Assembly (NCBI GenBank): GCA_051016205.1 | Contig: CP136534.1 | Coordinates: 6,014,001 to 6,078,000 of the forward strand | From: Acuticoccus sp051016205 | GTDB taxonomy: Bacteria; Pseudomonadota; Alphaproteobacteria; Rhizobiales; Amorphaceae | Length of the DNA: 64,000 bases | Reading direction: 5' to 3' | Part shown: in pieces, positions 8,307 to 16,968 of the stretch | How the letters are laid out: each line of letters opens with the position of its first letter | Position numbering within the stretch: the stretch's first letter is position 1 | Program-made: the position numbers and the translations under genes | Notes under the pieces: model-generated | Databases searched by the model: none | What the model was told of the DNA's origin: nothing | The model's input: the letters and a program-made list of their open reading frames with translations, nothing else

Positions 8307-9377
8307 CCCCTCGCCGACCCTAAGAAGGGCGCCGAGGAGGTGGCTGCCGCCCTTGCCCGTTGCGACGGTGTGGAGGGGATCTTCGACAATCTCGCTTACG
8401 GCAAGCAGGAATTGACAATCACTTTGACGGGTCGAGGAGAAGCCTTGGGCTTTACCATCGAAGATGTCGGCAGGCAGGTCCGCGATCTTGTGGAAGGGGC
8501 CATGGCCGATCGCTTCTCCAGAAACGAGGAAGAAGTCATCATCAAGGTTCTGCGGGATGATCGCGGCGGCCGGCCGGACCTCAACGACCTCCTTTTGAAA
8601 GGTCCCACCGGCGCCTGGGTGCCTCTGGGCGAGGTGGCAACCCTTGCCGAGGTGGACAGCTTTGCCATCATCCGCCACAAGCAAGGCGGTCGGCGCACGG
8701 TAACGGTGGGCGCAGATGTGGACAATCAGATCACCTCAGGCAACACGGTGGTGCGCGCCATCGAACCCACTGTCAAACAGATCGCCAACCGCTGCGGCGC
8801 CCAATACAGTTTCGAAGGCCAAACGCGCGAACAAGCCCAGTCCTTCGAGGATTTCTCCTATGGCCTCGTGATGGCCGGCGCATTCATATACATGATGCTC
8901 GCCTTGTTCTCGGAAAGTTTTCTGCGACCGTTCTTCGTCTTGGTGATTGTTCCGTTTGGAATCCTTGGCGCCATCGCCGGTCACCTGATCATGGGTCTTG
9001 ACCTCACAACCATCAGCTTTGTGGGCATCCTGGGCCTTAGCGGTATCCTGGTGAACGATTCCATCATCACGAATGGCCGCATCGCCAACGGGGAGGATCC
9101 GCGCACCGCAGCGCTGAACCGCAGCAGGGACCGCTTGCGCGCCGTGGTCCTCACCTCGGTGACCACCATTTGCGGTCTCCTGCCCATCATGTTCGAGACC
9201 AGCCAGCAGGCCCAATTCTTGATCCCGCTCGCTGTGACTTTCGTGTTCGGCCTGCTTGTCTCCACTTTTGTGGTGACGTTTTTGATTCCCGTCCTCTTTG
9301 CGATCAGCGAAGACTTGGCCCCTGTGGTGGAGCGCGCCCGCAGCCGCTTCGGTCGCCACCCCCTCCCGGACGAATAG
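8304..9377 (+). pseudogene. RND efflux pump, C-terminal fragment
   Basis: About 355 codons that match only the last third of an AcrB/HAE1-type inner-membrane pump (about 1,030 aa). The pore-domain pieces GVEGIFDNLAYGKQEL and FTIEDVGRQVRDLVEGA come first. Then follows FEGQTREQAQSFEDF and transmembrane segments 8-12, with FVGILGLSGILVNDSI, TSVTTICGLLPIM and TFVFGLLVSTFVVTFLIPV. Everything before the second porter domain is missing. The frame is closed by TGA at 8301, directly where the PKS remnant ends, so a deletion has joined two unrelated genes. A GTG at 8340 could start translation, but the product would lack half of the membrane domain. Confidence 0.85.
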
Positions 9378-9404
9378 CCCACGGCAAACGGTACCGTCCG
9401 CCGG

Positions 9405-11072
9405 TCAGGACATGGGCCCGCCCTTGCGCATGGCATCAAGCCGCGCGCGGGCAAGTTCAGCCGGTAGCCGCTCTTTGTGCGCGATCACAAGAACCGCGGC
9501 AGAGACCATCACCAACACCAGCAGATCGACACCGGCAGGCAGCGCGCCAGTGCCACCGCCATAGTTGCCGAAGTGGGAGACGGCCAGAAGGCCCAGCAGC
9601 CACGGCAGCATCCACAACAACGCCCGATATTCCGCCGGTTTCAGGTGCACCCCGCCGAACTGGCGGGCCAGAAGCGGAAGCGCAAGGAGGCCCACAAGGG
9701 CGAAGGGAACCACGAGCCGCACCGCATTCCAGCCCCCCCAATAGACCACACAGTTGGCCAACACGAAGGCGAGGGAGGCGACCGCTACGCCCTTCGGCAA
9801 ACGGTAACGGCGCTCGGCATCAGGGACCTGCGCCCGCAGTGCGATCAAGCTCAGTGACCCAAGGCCAAGGGAGAGGACGAGCGAACTCGACACCAGCGTC
9901 ATCATCGCCTGCCACCCCGGAAACGGCAGAAGGAGGATCATGCCGACAACGAAGTTCACCCACAAGGCAGGTCCTGGCACACCATGGCGGTTGAGCCGTT
10001 TCAAACGCTCGGGCGCATGCCCGTTCTGGGCCATCGCCCTGTTAAGGCGGGCGGCAATCCCCGTTGTCACAAGGGCCGTGCCCCCTGGCGAGACGCCCGC
10101 ATCGACAAACAACATGAGGGCAAACCAGGACAGACCCAACGCCAGCGCCATCTGCGCAAACGGGCCCGCCCCGGTCTTGTCCGACAGGCCCGACCAGCCA
10201 TTCGTCAGTTGATCGGCTGAAAGCGCTCCCACAAATACCACCGACAGCAAAATATAGATGATGACGGTGGTACTCATGGCCGCAAAGATGGTGAGTGGCA
10301 CCGTCCGCTCCGGCCGGCGCGCTTCGCCCGCAAGTTCAATTGTCGCGCGAAAGCCCAGGAAGGCAAGGATTGCCCCGCCCGAGGTCACAGCCCCTAAGAT
10401 GCCCGCCATGCCAAAGGGCGCAAACCCGCCGTGCTGGCTGAAGTTTGCCGGTTCAAACCGCACAGCGAAGAACACGAATATGGTCAGGATGGGGATTGCA
10501 AGCTTCCAAACCGCAAGCGGTGTGTTGGCGCGGGCAAGCGCCTTCACCCCAAGTCGGTTGAGCATGACCATCAAGAACAGGAGGGGAATACACGTGGCAA
10601 TTCCCAGCGGGGTGAGTGCGATGGTCCCGCTCTTGGTGTGGGCCAGCATGGGCGCAAACGCACTCAAATATTCAATGATGGCCATCACCTCCAATGGTGC
10701 GACAGCCAAATAACCAAGCCAGTTGAGAATGCTGGCGGCAAACGCGGCAAAGTCACCATGGGTGGCATAGGGAATGCGCGCCGAGGCACCCGACACAGGC
10801 AGCAATCCGCCAATCTCGGCATAGACCATCGCGATGATGAAGATCACCAACCCGCCGATGGCAATGGAGATGATTCCAGCCGGGCCGGCAAACTGCGTGG
10901 AGTACATGGCCGAGAAGAGCCAACTGGACCCCACCATCGTCGAGATGGTGAGGAAGTACAGGGCAGGGCCGTTGAGATGCTTCGGAGGCGTATGCCCTCG
11001 ACCACCGCCCGCTGCGTCCGCCGCCGCTGGTATCCTTTGCGCTTTCCGTGCCGCGCTCGATTTAGGGGTCAT
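9405..11072 (-). CDS. APC-superfamily amino acid permease
   Basis: 555 aa with about 13-14 hydrophobic segments starting near residue 36, after a basic and glycine-rich cytoplasmic N-terminus. The first segment has ALYFLTISTMVGSSWLF and the second ends MVYAEIGGLLPVSG, the conserved amino acid permease core of transmembrane segments 1-3. RATIELAGEARRPERTVP is the typical intracellular loop after segment 6. It probably moves an amino acid or amine. It is the last gene of the minus-strand set and overlaps the NTF2-like gene by 11 bp, so translation is likely coupled. In this setting it may supply the amino acid precursor. Confidence 0.82.
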   Translation of the reverse strand: MTPKSSAARKAQRIPAAADAAGGGRGHTPPKHLNGPALYFLTISTMVGSSWLFSAMYSTQFAGPAGIISIAIGGLVIFIIAMVYAEIGGLLPVSGASARIPYATHGDFAAFAASILNWLGYLAVAPLEVMAIIEYLSAFAPMLAHTKSGTIALTPLGIATCIPLLFLMVMLNRLGVKALARANTPLAVWKLAIPILTIFVFFAVRFEPANFSQHGGFAPFGMAGILGAVTSGGAILAFLGFRATIELAGEARRPERTVPLTIFAAMSTTVIIYILLSVVFVGALSADQLTNGWSGLSDKTGAGPFAQMALALGLSWFALMLFVDAGVSPGGTALVTTGIAARLNRAMAQNGHAPERLKRLNRHGVPGPALWVNFVVGMILLLPFPGWQAMMTLVSSSLVLSLGLGSLSLIALRAQVPDAERRYRLPKGVAVASLAFVLANCVVYWGGWNAVRLVVPFALVGLLALPLLARQFGGVHLKPAEYRALLWMLPWLLGLLAVSHFGNYGGGTGALPAGVDLLVLVMVSAAVLVIAHKERLPAELARARLDAMRKGGPMS

Positions 11073-11502
11073 CGTTCAGCCCGCCAGTCACCTGCTTGAT
11101 GATGCCTGGCAAACCGCCGCCTTCGCTCATCGCCACGTGGATGGTCACGATGCGGCCATCGCGCACCGTAGCCTCAAAGGGTTCCGGCGGAAGGCTGAAG
11201 CGCTTGCCAGTGGGCTCGAGGTCGCGAAGGCCGGGCAGGTCCGTCCGCCCCGTGTGGCAACCGGTGAGCTGAACCGTGCCGCGCACCTCCTCCCCACGTT
11301 CCTCGGTGATGGCGGTGTTGTGGCTGACATCGGAGAACAAGGGCTCGATCAGCTTCAACTGACCGAGCCACGTGTCACCATCCATAGGCTCGGGGTGAAG
11401 TGTGCTGGAGCGCGAAAAGTCCTGGCTCAGGCACGATTTCGCGCGCTCGAAGTCTCCATCATCAATGGCCTGAAACAGGGACACGACAACCGCGCCGTTC
11501 AT
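11062..11502 (-). CDS. SnoaL/NTF2-like fold protein
   Basis: 146 aa. The start VVVSLFQAIDDGDFERAKSCLSQDF, read in pieces, and the later FEATVRDGRIVTIHVAMSEGGG fit the cone-shaped alpha+beta NTF2/SnoaL fold. Members include polyketide cyclases, isomerases and many small-molecule-binding proteins, so the fold alone gives no reaction. The gene overlaps the upstream efflux gene by ATGA (11499-11502) and the downstream permease by 11 bp. That places it firmly in the operon and suggests a step in the same pathway, either cyclisation or dehydration, or a binding role. Confidence 0.65.
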   Translation of the reverse strand: MNGAVVVSLFQAIDDGDFERAKSCLSQDFSRSSTLHPEPMDGDTWLGQLKLIEPLFSDVSHNTAITEERGEEVRGTVQLTGCHTGRTDLPGLRDLEPTGKRFSLPPEPFEATVRDGRIVTIHVAMSEGGGLPGIIKQVTGGLNDDP

Positions 11503-13121
11503 GCGCTCGCCTCCGCCGATTTGGGCGCCGCTGGAAGTCGAACGGCAATGACGAGGGCGAAAATATTGAAGACAATGGCGGCCAACAGCCCACCACGACC
11601 GGCGGTGACAAACCCCTCCCGCAAGGTTGTGACGACCGAGGCCGTCTGCTTGTTCTCAGACAGAGCCTTCAAGACGGAAAGATCTTCAGTCTTCGCTGCA
11701 CCAGCGCCCATGCGATAGTGCGTCATCGCCTCCAACGTGGTGCGATCGGCCGCCGTCAGGGCAGGCGTGTCGGCAATGATGCGGCTTGTGGAGGCCACCG
11801 TCAGGCCAATCATCAACCCCACCATCAACGCGGTCGACACCGCATCGAAGCCCAAACGCAGGGTGGATGAGATGCCGCTCGCCCGTGACGACAATGCCGT
11901 GGGCACGTCGCCCAAAAGCGCATTCATGAACGCAGAAAAGGCGATGGTGTAAGCACATCCATAGGGAAACAGAGGGAAGGCCAGCGTGTAAGGGGAGCCC
12001 GATGCACTCACCAGCGGGACCATCGCGCCCAGAAGCAGGACTTGAATGGCAAGGCACCACAACGCCACAGGGCGTTTGCCGAAGCGGCTGACAAGACCGG
12101 CGCTCATCAAACCGCCGCACACCATGCCCGCGCCCAGGACGAACAGCGCCACACCGGCCTGGAACGGCCCGACCCCCAGCACGAATTGCAAGTAAATGGG
12201 CAGCATGATCATCAGCCCGTAAAGGGCCATGGACATGGAGGCACTGCCCAACAGCGAAATGCGAAAGCTGCGCACCGCCAAGATGGCCGGCTCCAGCAAT
12301 ACCACCCGCCCGGCCTTTGCCCTGCGGCCCTCCACCACCGCAAGGGCAACGGCCAGCGCAACGCCGAAGAGGACGAGGAGGGGGACGGGCGAGAGCGGGC
12401 CGATCGCCACATCCGTCTCTGCCGTCCACCAGCCCAGATTGGTGCCTTCCTGAAAGCTGAGCACCACAGCTGCCATCATCAGCGCCAGAATGACGATGCC
12501 CCAGGGATCGAAGGAGAGATTGCCGTCCCGCGCAGCATCCTGGGCAATGGCGAGCCGAGCGCCCAACGCGATCGCCATGCAGATGGGAATGTTGATCAAG
12601 AACGCATAGCGCCAGGACGAAAAGCTTGCGAACGCCCCGCCAAGGAGCGGACCGATGGCCACCGCCGACGCCGTCACCGTCGACCATAAGGCAAAGGCGA
12701 GCGTGCGGGCGGACCCTGACGGAAACATCACGTTCACAAGGCCCATGATCGCGGGCGTCAGCGCTGCAAACACAAAGCCCTGAACCGCGCGGCCGATGAG
12801 AAGCGTCAACAGGTCGTCCGCCAACGCCGTAATGACACTGCCAGCCGCAAAAGCGAGGAAGCCAATCATCACCACACGGCGCCGGCCCACAATGTCGGCC
12901 ACCTGGCCCATGACGGTGACGGCCGCGGCAGCAGCAATCATGAACACCGTGATGGAGAGCGAGGCCGACTCAACCCCGATGGACAGGTCCCGTGAGATGT
13001 GCGGCAGAACCACCGCCGTGATCGTCTGGTCCATGACGATCAGGAGGACACCGCACAACAAAACTGCAAGGCTCGCCCATCGCTTCGACACGGACGTGTC
13101 GATGGTGCCTTCGTCAGTCAT
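11499..13121 (-). CDS. MFS efflux transporter, DHA2 (14-TM) family
   Basis: 540 aa drug:proton antiporter-type exporter of the EmrB/QacA class. The first segment carries LLCGVLLIVMDQTITAVVLP, matching motif D1 (LDxTIVNVALP). GQVADIVGRRRVVMIG is motif A, and TLLIGRAVQGFVFAAL is motif B with its arginine. About 14 membrane segments follow, with a loop near residues 460-510 before the last helix. I start at ATG 13121, which overlaps the upstream ligase stop by 8 bp (ATGACTGA); the frame opens ten codons earlier. In a set with an amino acid oxidase and a ligase it is the likely exporter or self-resistance pump for the product. Confidence 0.87.
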   Translation of the reverse strand: MTDEGTIDTSVSKRWASLAVLLCGVLLIVMDQTITAVVLPHISRDLSIGVESASLSITVFMIAAAAAVTVMGQVADIVGRRRVVMIGFLAFAAGSVITALADDLLTLLIGRAVQGFVFAALTPAIMGLVNVMFPSGSARTLAFALWSTVTASAVAIGPLLGGAFASFSSWRYAFLINIPICMAIALGARLAIAQDAARDGNLSFDPWGIVILALMMAAVVLSFQEGTNLGWWTAETDVAIGPLSPVPLLVLFGVALAVALAVVEGRRAKAGRVVLLEPAILAVRSFRISLLGSASMSMALYGLMIMLPIYLQFVLGVGPFQAGVALFVLGAGMVCGGLMSAGLVSRFGKRPVALWCLAIQVLLLGAMVPLVSASGSPYTLAFPLFPYGCAYTIAFSAFMNALLGDVPTALSSRASGISSTLRLGFDAVSTALMVGLMIGLTVASTSRIIADTPALTAADRTTLEAMTHYRMGAGAAKTEDLSVLKALSENKQTASVVTTLREGFVTAGRGGLLAAIVFNIFALVIAVRLPAAPKSAEASA

Positions 13122-14502
13122 GAACGACGAAGGTGGGCACAACCGAGCCACCTGAGGTGACGTTCGACACCCCGCTCCCGCTGAGGCGACACAGGATGCC
13201 CCCCAGCTCGCCGCTGAACATGAAGGGATCGGTGCTCATCTCGTACGTGACGGGCGACCAAGGATCGTCGATGGGAGGAAACGCCTCCATGGCGGGATGG
13301 ATGGCCGTTTGCACCACAAACCCGTCCTTGAGCGCGCTCTCCAATGCGTCGTCCCACGCACTTTCTGTCAACTTCCATCCGAGCGAAATCCCGCGACCGC
13401 CAAAGTCATGGTTGGGTTTCAGCACCAATGAATCGCGCTCTCGCCGGCACCAGTCCAGGAGCGAGCCTGTCTCACCCTCCGGCAGCGATGTCTCACAATC
13501 CTTCACGATCCGCGTGAAGGGAATGGACTGCGCCACGGCGGCGCGCTCTTCCTGCGTGAAGCCAAAGTCAAAGCGTGGGTCGGTCAACAGCGAGAAGATG
13601 GCCTTGCGATCCAAGACGGAGGCGAAGAAGGGGTCGATGATCAGCGCAAGCTGCTGTTCGGCGGCAGTCAACAGAGCCTGGGCTTCTTCAAGATCGTCAA
13701 GCATCTCCATGATGGTCAAACGCCTGTAGACCACATCCACAGGCTCGCCTTTGGCCAACAACCGACCACCGGCCACCTCAAGCTCACGGGGCTCTGCGAG
13801 GATGCAGCGGCAGCCAGCCTCCTCCATCCATCGCGAAAACGTCTCGAACTCGCCGATCAAAGGAGCACCTTCGATGAAATCCACCAGCGCCACAGTGGGC
13901 GTCGAGGTCTGCCCGCCCCAGTCGCGGAACGTCGACAGTAGCGAATTGACAACCGCCCCCTTCAGGTCGAAGCCGCGCGCGTCGACCGCCTCCGAAAAGT
14001 CTTTGAAAATGGCGGATGACTGGAACATCTCCGTCAGGTCATGGGTGATCTCAAGGCCACCTGGAATGGCACCGTTCACCTCGAAAAATCCCCAACCGCT
14101 CTGTGTCGCGGTGGCGTCGAGCCTGACGCTGACGTCGGTCCGCAGCAGCTTGACCGGGAGGTCAAGCAAGCGCTTTTCCATGGGGCCGAACGCCCCAAGC
14201 TCGCCCAGCAAATCCTCCCGATTGTCGGCAATGGCCCGCTCGGCCTTGTTGATGGCCGACAAGATCAAACCGCTGGACCGGGAAAGGTCGCTAAGCTGTG
14301 CGGCACTGATGAAGCGGGGCCGCACCACCCCGCAGGCCGCATGATCCTTGTACGCCACACCACGCTCGGAGAACTCCTCAGCGAAGGTGGCAATCAACCC
14401 ATCACGGTTGGCGCTGTGCTCCAGCCGATCCATCCAAACGGCAATGGCTGCATCGACACGCGGGTCGCGCGGCGCTGTTCCTTTGGAATACTTGCCTGTC
14501 AT
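13114..14502 (-). CDS. ATP-grasp-type ligase, probably circularly permuted
   Basis: 462 aa, cytoplasmic. The nucleotide-binding signature is LVLKPNHDFGGRGISLG at about residues 360-376, the KP..GGRG pattern of ATP-grasp enzymes. Before it, GWGFFEVNGAIPGGLEI (137-152) and VDVVYRRLTIMEML (255-268) resemble the metal- and ATP-contact elements of the glutathionylspermidine-synthase-like, circularly permuted branch. Such enzymes join a carboxylate to an amine through an acyl phosphate. I infer amide-bond formation on an amino acid; no substrate can be named. AGGAC lies 9 bases before the ATG. It lies 60 bp downstream of the oxidase gene and overlaps the efflux gene, so the three are probably one operon. 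Confidence 0.68.
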   Translation of the reverse strand: MTGKYSKGTAPRDPRVDAAIAVWMDRLEHSANRDGLIATFAEEFSERGVAYKDHAACGVVRPRFISAAQLSDLSRSSGLILSAINKAERAIADNREDLLGELGAFGPMEKRLLDLPVKLLRTDVSVRLDATATQSGWGFFEVNGAIPGGLEITHDLTEMFQSSAIFKDFSEAVDARGFDLKGAVVNSLLSTFRDWGGQTSTPTVALVDFIEGAPLIGEFETFSRWMEEAGCRCILAEPRELEVAGGRLLAKGEPVDVVYRRLTIMEMLDDLEEAQALLTAAEQQLALIIDPFFASVLDRKAIFSLLTDPRFDFGFTQEERAAVAQSIPFTRIVKDCETSLPEGETGSLLDWCRRERDSLVLKPNHDFGGRGISLGWKLTESAWDDALESALKDGFVVQTAIHPAMEAFPPIDDPWSPVTYEMSTDPFMFSGELGGILCRLSGSGVSNVTSGGSVVPTFVVHD

Positions 14503-14562
14503 CGAATGTCCTGCACCGCTGTCATTGCCGCGCTTCTCGCCACCCCTGGCACCGACGCAGTG

Positions 14563-16122
14563 TCACGCGCCAAGATCTGCACCCTCGCGCAACCAGGTGG
14601 GCGCGGCTAAGCCGAGGTGGTCCTGCAAAACGCGCTCGGTGGACGACAGGGCACCCAAGATCCACGCTTGGTGGGACGAGAAGGCCTCGCCACACACATA
14701 GATCTCGTCACCGGCGCCAGGCTTGCGCAGGCGCGGCACCACATCGAAACTGCGGTGACCCACCCGCCAATAGTGCCAACCGCCGCCGAAGGGCGGCAGC
14801 GTCCAATCGATGAACGCGGCCCATTCGGGCATTGGAACGTCAATGCCGTGCAGCTTCGAAAGCTGGCCGCGTACGTCCTCCACAACTCGCGAGGACACCG
14901 CAAGGCCATCGCCGAACCCTTCAGGCGTTGGATGAAATGGCGGCTCGCCCACAAGGCTCTCCCAGTAGCGGGTGGCATTGCCGTCGCTGTAGCTTGCCAC
15001 CAGAAGGGCGCTGGTGTTCTGCGGATCGGTGCCGCCCCGCTCATTTTCGACGCCGAAGTAAAGGCACTGACGGACTGGAAGGTCGGTGACGGAACGGCCT
15101 TCCCTCAGGCCAATGTCCTCCCACCAAGGCGAAGGGAAGCCGAAGTAAAGCTTTGACGCCGGCACAGGCACGACCGAATCAAGGTCACCGGCGAAGTGCG
15201 GCATGTCGAACATAACCGACCCTTTGTCGAGCGCTTTCAACGCCGCTGCAGGCAACGCCAAAATGACCCGTTTCGCCTGAACGCTCTGCGTCCCTTCACT
15301 CGTCTCAAGGATGAGCGAGTAACGCTCGCCGTCCTTGTCGACCCGCATCAGCCTGTGCTGCGTGTGGATGTTGCCGCCCGCCGCTTCAAAACGCTCACCC
15401 AGTTGAAGGGGCAAGGCCTGCATACCCTTATCGAGCGTCCGCCAGGTGCCCCCGCGCAAATCGGTGTGGATGAGGTTGGCCGCACCGATTTCTTCATCGA
15501 GGATGCAGGTGTAGCCCATGCCTTCCAAGATGAACTCGTACGCCGCAGGCGACAAAAGCGACCGCAGCACTTCGATGGCTGACACCTCGGTCACGGGTTT
15601 GCCGTTGAAGGTCATCGAGCGTTCGGTCTCAACCTTTTGTTCGTCGTCCAGGGAGGCTCCATCGGGGAGAAATTGGCGCAGAACGCCCGCCAGAAGCTGC
15701 GAGGGGGTCTGGCGCGCCTCACTGGGCGCAACGTCGTAAGGGATGGCGTGCTGTCCCCCCAGAAGGTCTGCCAGCGCAAACCGCACGCCGCGGAGGAGGT
15801 GAAGATTGTTTTCATCCCCCACAGGAAAAACGTGTGACGACAGGCCCAGTTCACGGATCAGGTCCACCACAAGATCCTGGGTGTCGATGAACCGCATGCC
15901 GCCCAGTTCACACATCAGGTGCGGGGCGTGGGGTGGAACGCGCGAATAAAGGCGTCCGCCAAGCCGCTCACCCGCTTCGAAGACGGCGACCGAGGGCGCC
16001 TCCCCCGACGGACCAAGCCCAGACGACCTCGTCCTCAGCGACCAGCCGGCATAAAGTCCCGCCACGCCACCGCCAACAATGGCAACGTCGACCTGCCGCG
16101 GTCCGGGAACGTTGGAAGACAT
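14563..16122 (-). CDS. flavin L-amino-acid-oxidase-like enzyme
   Basis: 519 aa FAD enzyme of the amine oxidase family. VAIVGGGVAGLYAG (13-26) is the FAD motif, and FEAGERLGGRLYS the second flavin strand. ELGGMRF at 72-78 is the GGMRF signature seen in L-amino acid oxidases and tryptophan oxidases, whose arginine normally binds the substrate carboxylate. The C-terminus DEIYVCGEAFSSHQAWILGA contains the conserved flavin-contact Gly-Glu. There is no signal peptide. The expected reaction is oxidation of an L-amino acid to an imino or keto acid with hydrogen peroxide. It is the first gene of the minus-strand set; GAGGAT precedes the ATG. Which amino acid it uses cannot be told here. Confidence 0.82.
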   Translation of the reverse strand: MSSNVPGPRQVDVAIVGGGVAGLYAGWSLRTRSSGLGPSGEAPSVAVFEAGERLGGRLYSRVPPHAPHLMCELGGMRFIDTQDLVVDLIRELGLSSHVFPVGDENNLHLLRGVRFALADLLGGQHAIPYDVAPSEARQTPSQLLAGVLRQFLPDGASLDDEQKVETERSMTFNGKPVTEVSAIEVLRSLLSPAAYEFILEGMGYTCILDEEIGAANLIHTDLRGGTWRTLDKGMQALPLQLGERFEAAGGNIHTQHRLMRVDKDGERYSLILETSEGTQSVQAKRVILALPAAALKALDKGSVMFDMPHFAGDLDSVVPVPASKLYFGFPSPWWEDIGLREGRSVTDLPVRQCLYFGVENERGGTDPQNTSALLVASYSDGNATRYWESLVGEPPFHPTPEGFGDGLAVSSRVVEDVRGQLSKLHGIDVPMPEWAAFIDWTLPPFGGGWHYWRVGHRSFDVVPRLRKPGAGDEIYVCGEAFSSHQAWILGALSSTERVLQDHLGLAAPTWLREGADLGA

Positions 16123-16734
16123 GGCGCGATCCTCATCGTTATCTTTTCAGCCAGGCTGACAAGTCCGCGAGGATCATGAAAGTCAACCGCGCCAGCAGCC
16201 TCAGCCTTTCAGATCCTGCCGAACCGCTCAGCCAAACCGAGGTCCACGAAAGACGACCGCGCACAGATTGGCAACCCAAGTCCGGCCACATTCCCGCAGA
16301 CCACGCAGTCCTTGCCAAGCTAAGCCTAGGTTTCTTACAATTATCAACTTGGCGATCTGCCACACTCGGCCGAAGCAAGTAATATTCTACCGCGAATACG
16401 ACCGACGCCGCCCCGCTTACATGGACGTGCTCCACTCAGACATTGGCCACTCACGCAGATGAGGACACGGCCGTCATCCAGCCGGTCAAGTTGCCGCGCA
16501 GCGAAAACAACGGATTTCCATCGATGGACACCGTCAGGCGAGAGCGTTCGCGCCAACGCACCTTGGCTCATCTCAACCCCGATGAGACGCCCCATTTTTG
16601 GATTTGGAGAAGATACGGTGGCTTGTGTGTGACTCTCGGACGGCGCTTCCAAGCACGCGGTCGCGCGAGTTCGCCTCCAGTGCCGTCCATCGACGCGTTC
16701 GCGAAATCTCGACCTTCGCTCACTTTGGCTTAGA
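16123..16734. other. 612-bp stretch with no supported gene
   Basis: Between the oxidase start and the hairpin beside the IS110 element there are only short, unrecognisable reading frames on both strands. None has a convincing ribosome site or a family motif. It probably contains the promoter of the minus-strand oxidase operon and possibly old mobile-element debris. Confidence 0.5.
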
Positions 16735-16764
16735 GCATCCTGCGTCCGTATGGACGCAGGATGC
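16735..16764. repeat. perfect 13-bp-stem hairpin, REP-like
   Basis: GCATCCTGCGTCC and its exact complement enclose a 4-base GTAT loop. The arms are perfect. No T-run follows, so it is not a standard terminator. A degenerate relative with the same GAGCATC.TGCG opening and GGACGCAG arm is seen at about 40982-41022, which suggests a dispersed palindromic repeat family. Confidence 0.65.
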
Positions 16765-16960
16765 TTGTCTCATGATGTTTCCGCCTTTTCCGGTCAGGGA
16801 AGAGGCGCTGCAGAGGAAGGTACCAGCTCCCCTGCAGCGGCGAGGGACGGACCGATAAAATGCTGGCCGTAATGGGCCGAGCTAGAGTTTGATCGCCCTC
16901 GTCTTCAGCCAAGGCCTGAACGGATACGTGGCGCCAGGCGCCGCATGACAAGCAGAGGCG
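16765..16960 (+). ncRNA. candidate IS110 bridge RNA region
   Basis: The untranslated left end of an IS110-group element is where the bridge RNA is normally encoded. This 196-bp region is rich in stem-forming sequence: CGCTGCAG (16806-16813) pairs with CTGCAGCG (16832-16839), and GGCGCC (16930-16935) pairs with GGCGCC (16937-16942). Placement is inferred from the family; I cannot fold the RNA or define its ends. Confidence 0.35.
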
Positions 16961-16968
16961 GACTGAAG

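Noticed and set aside
16139..16733. Several frames of 60-102 codons on both strands
   Set aside because: They overlap one another, lack family motifs and ribosome sites, and lie in a region that looks non-coding.
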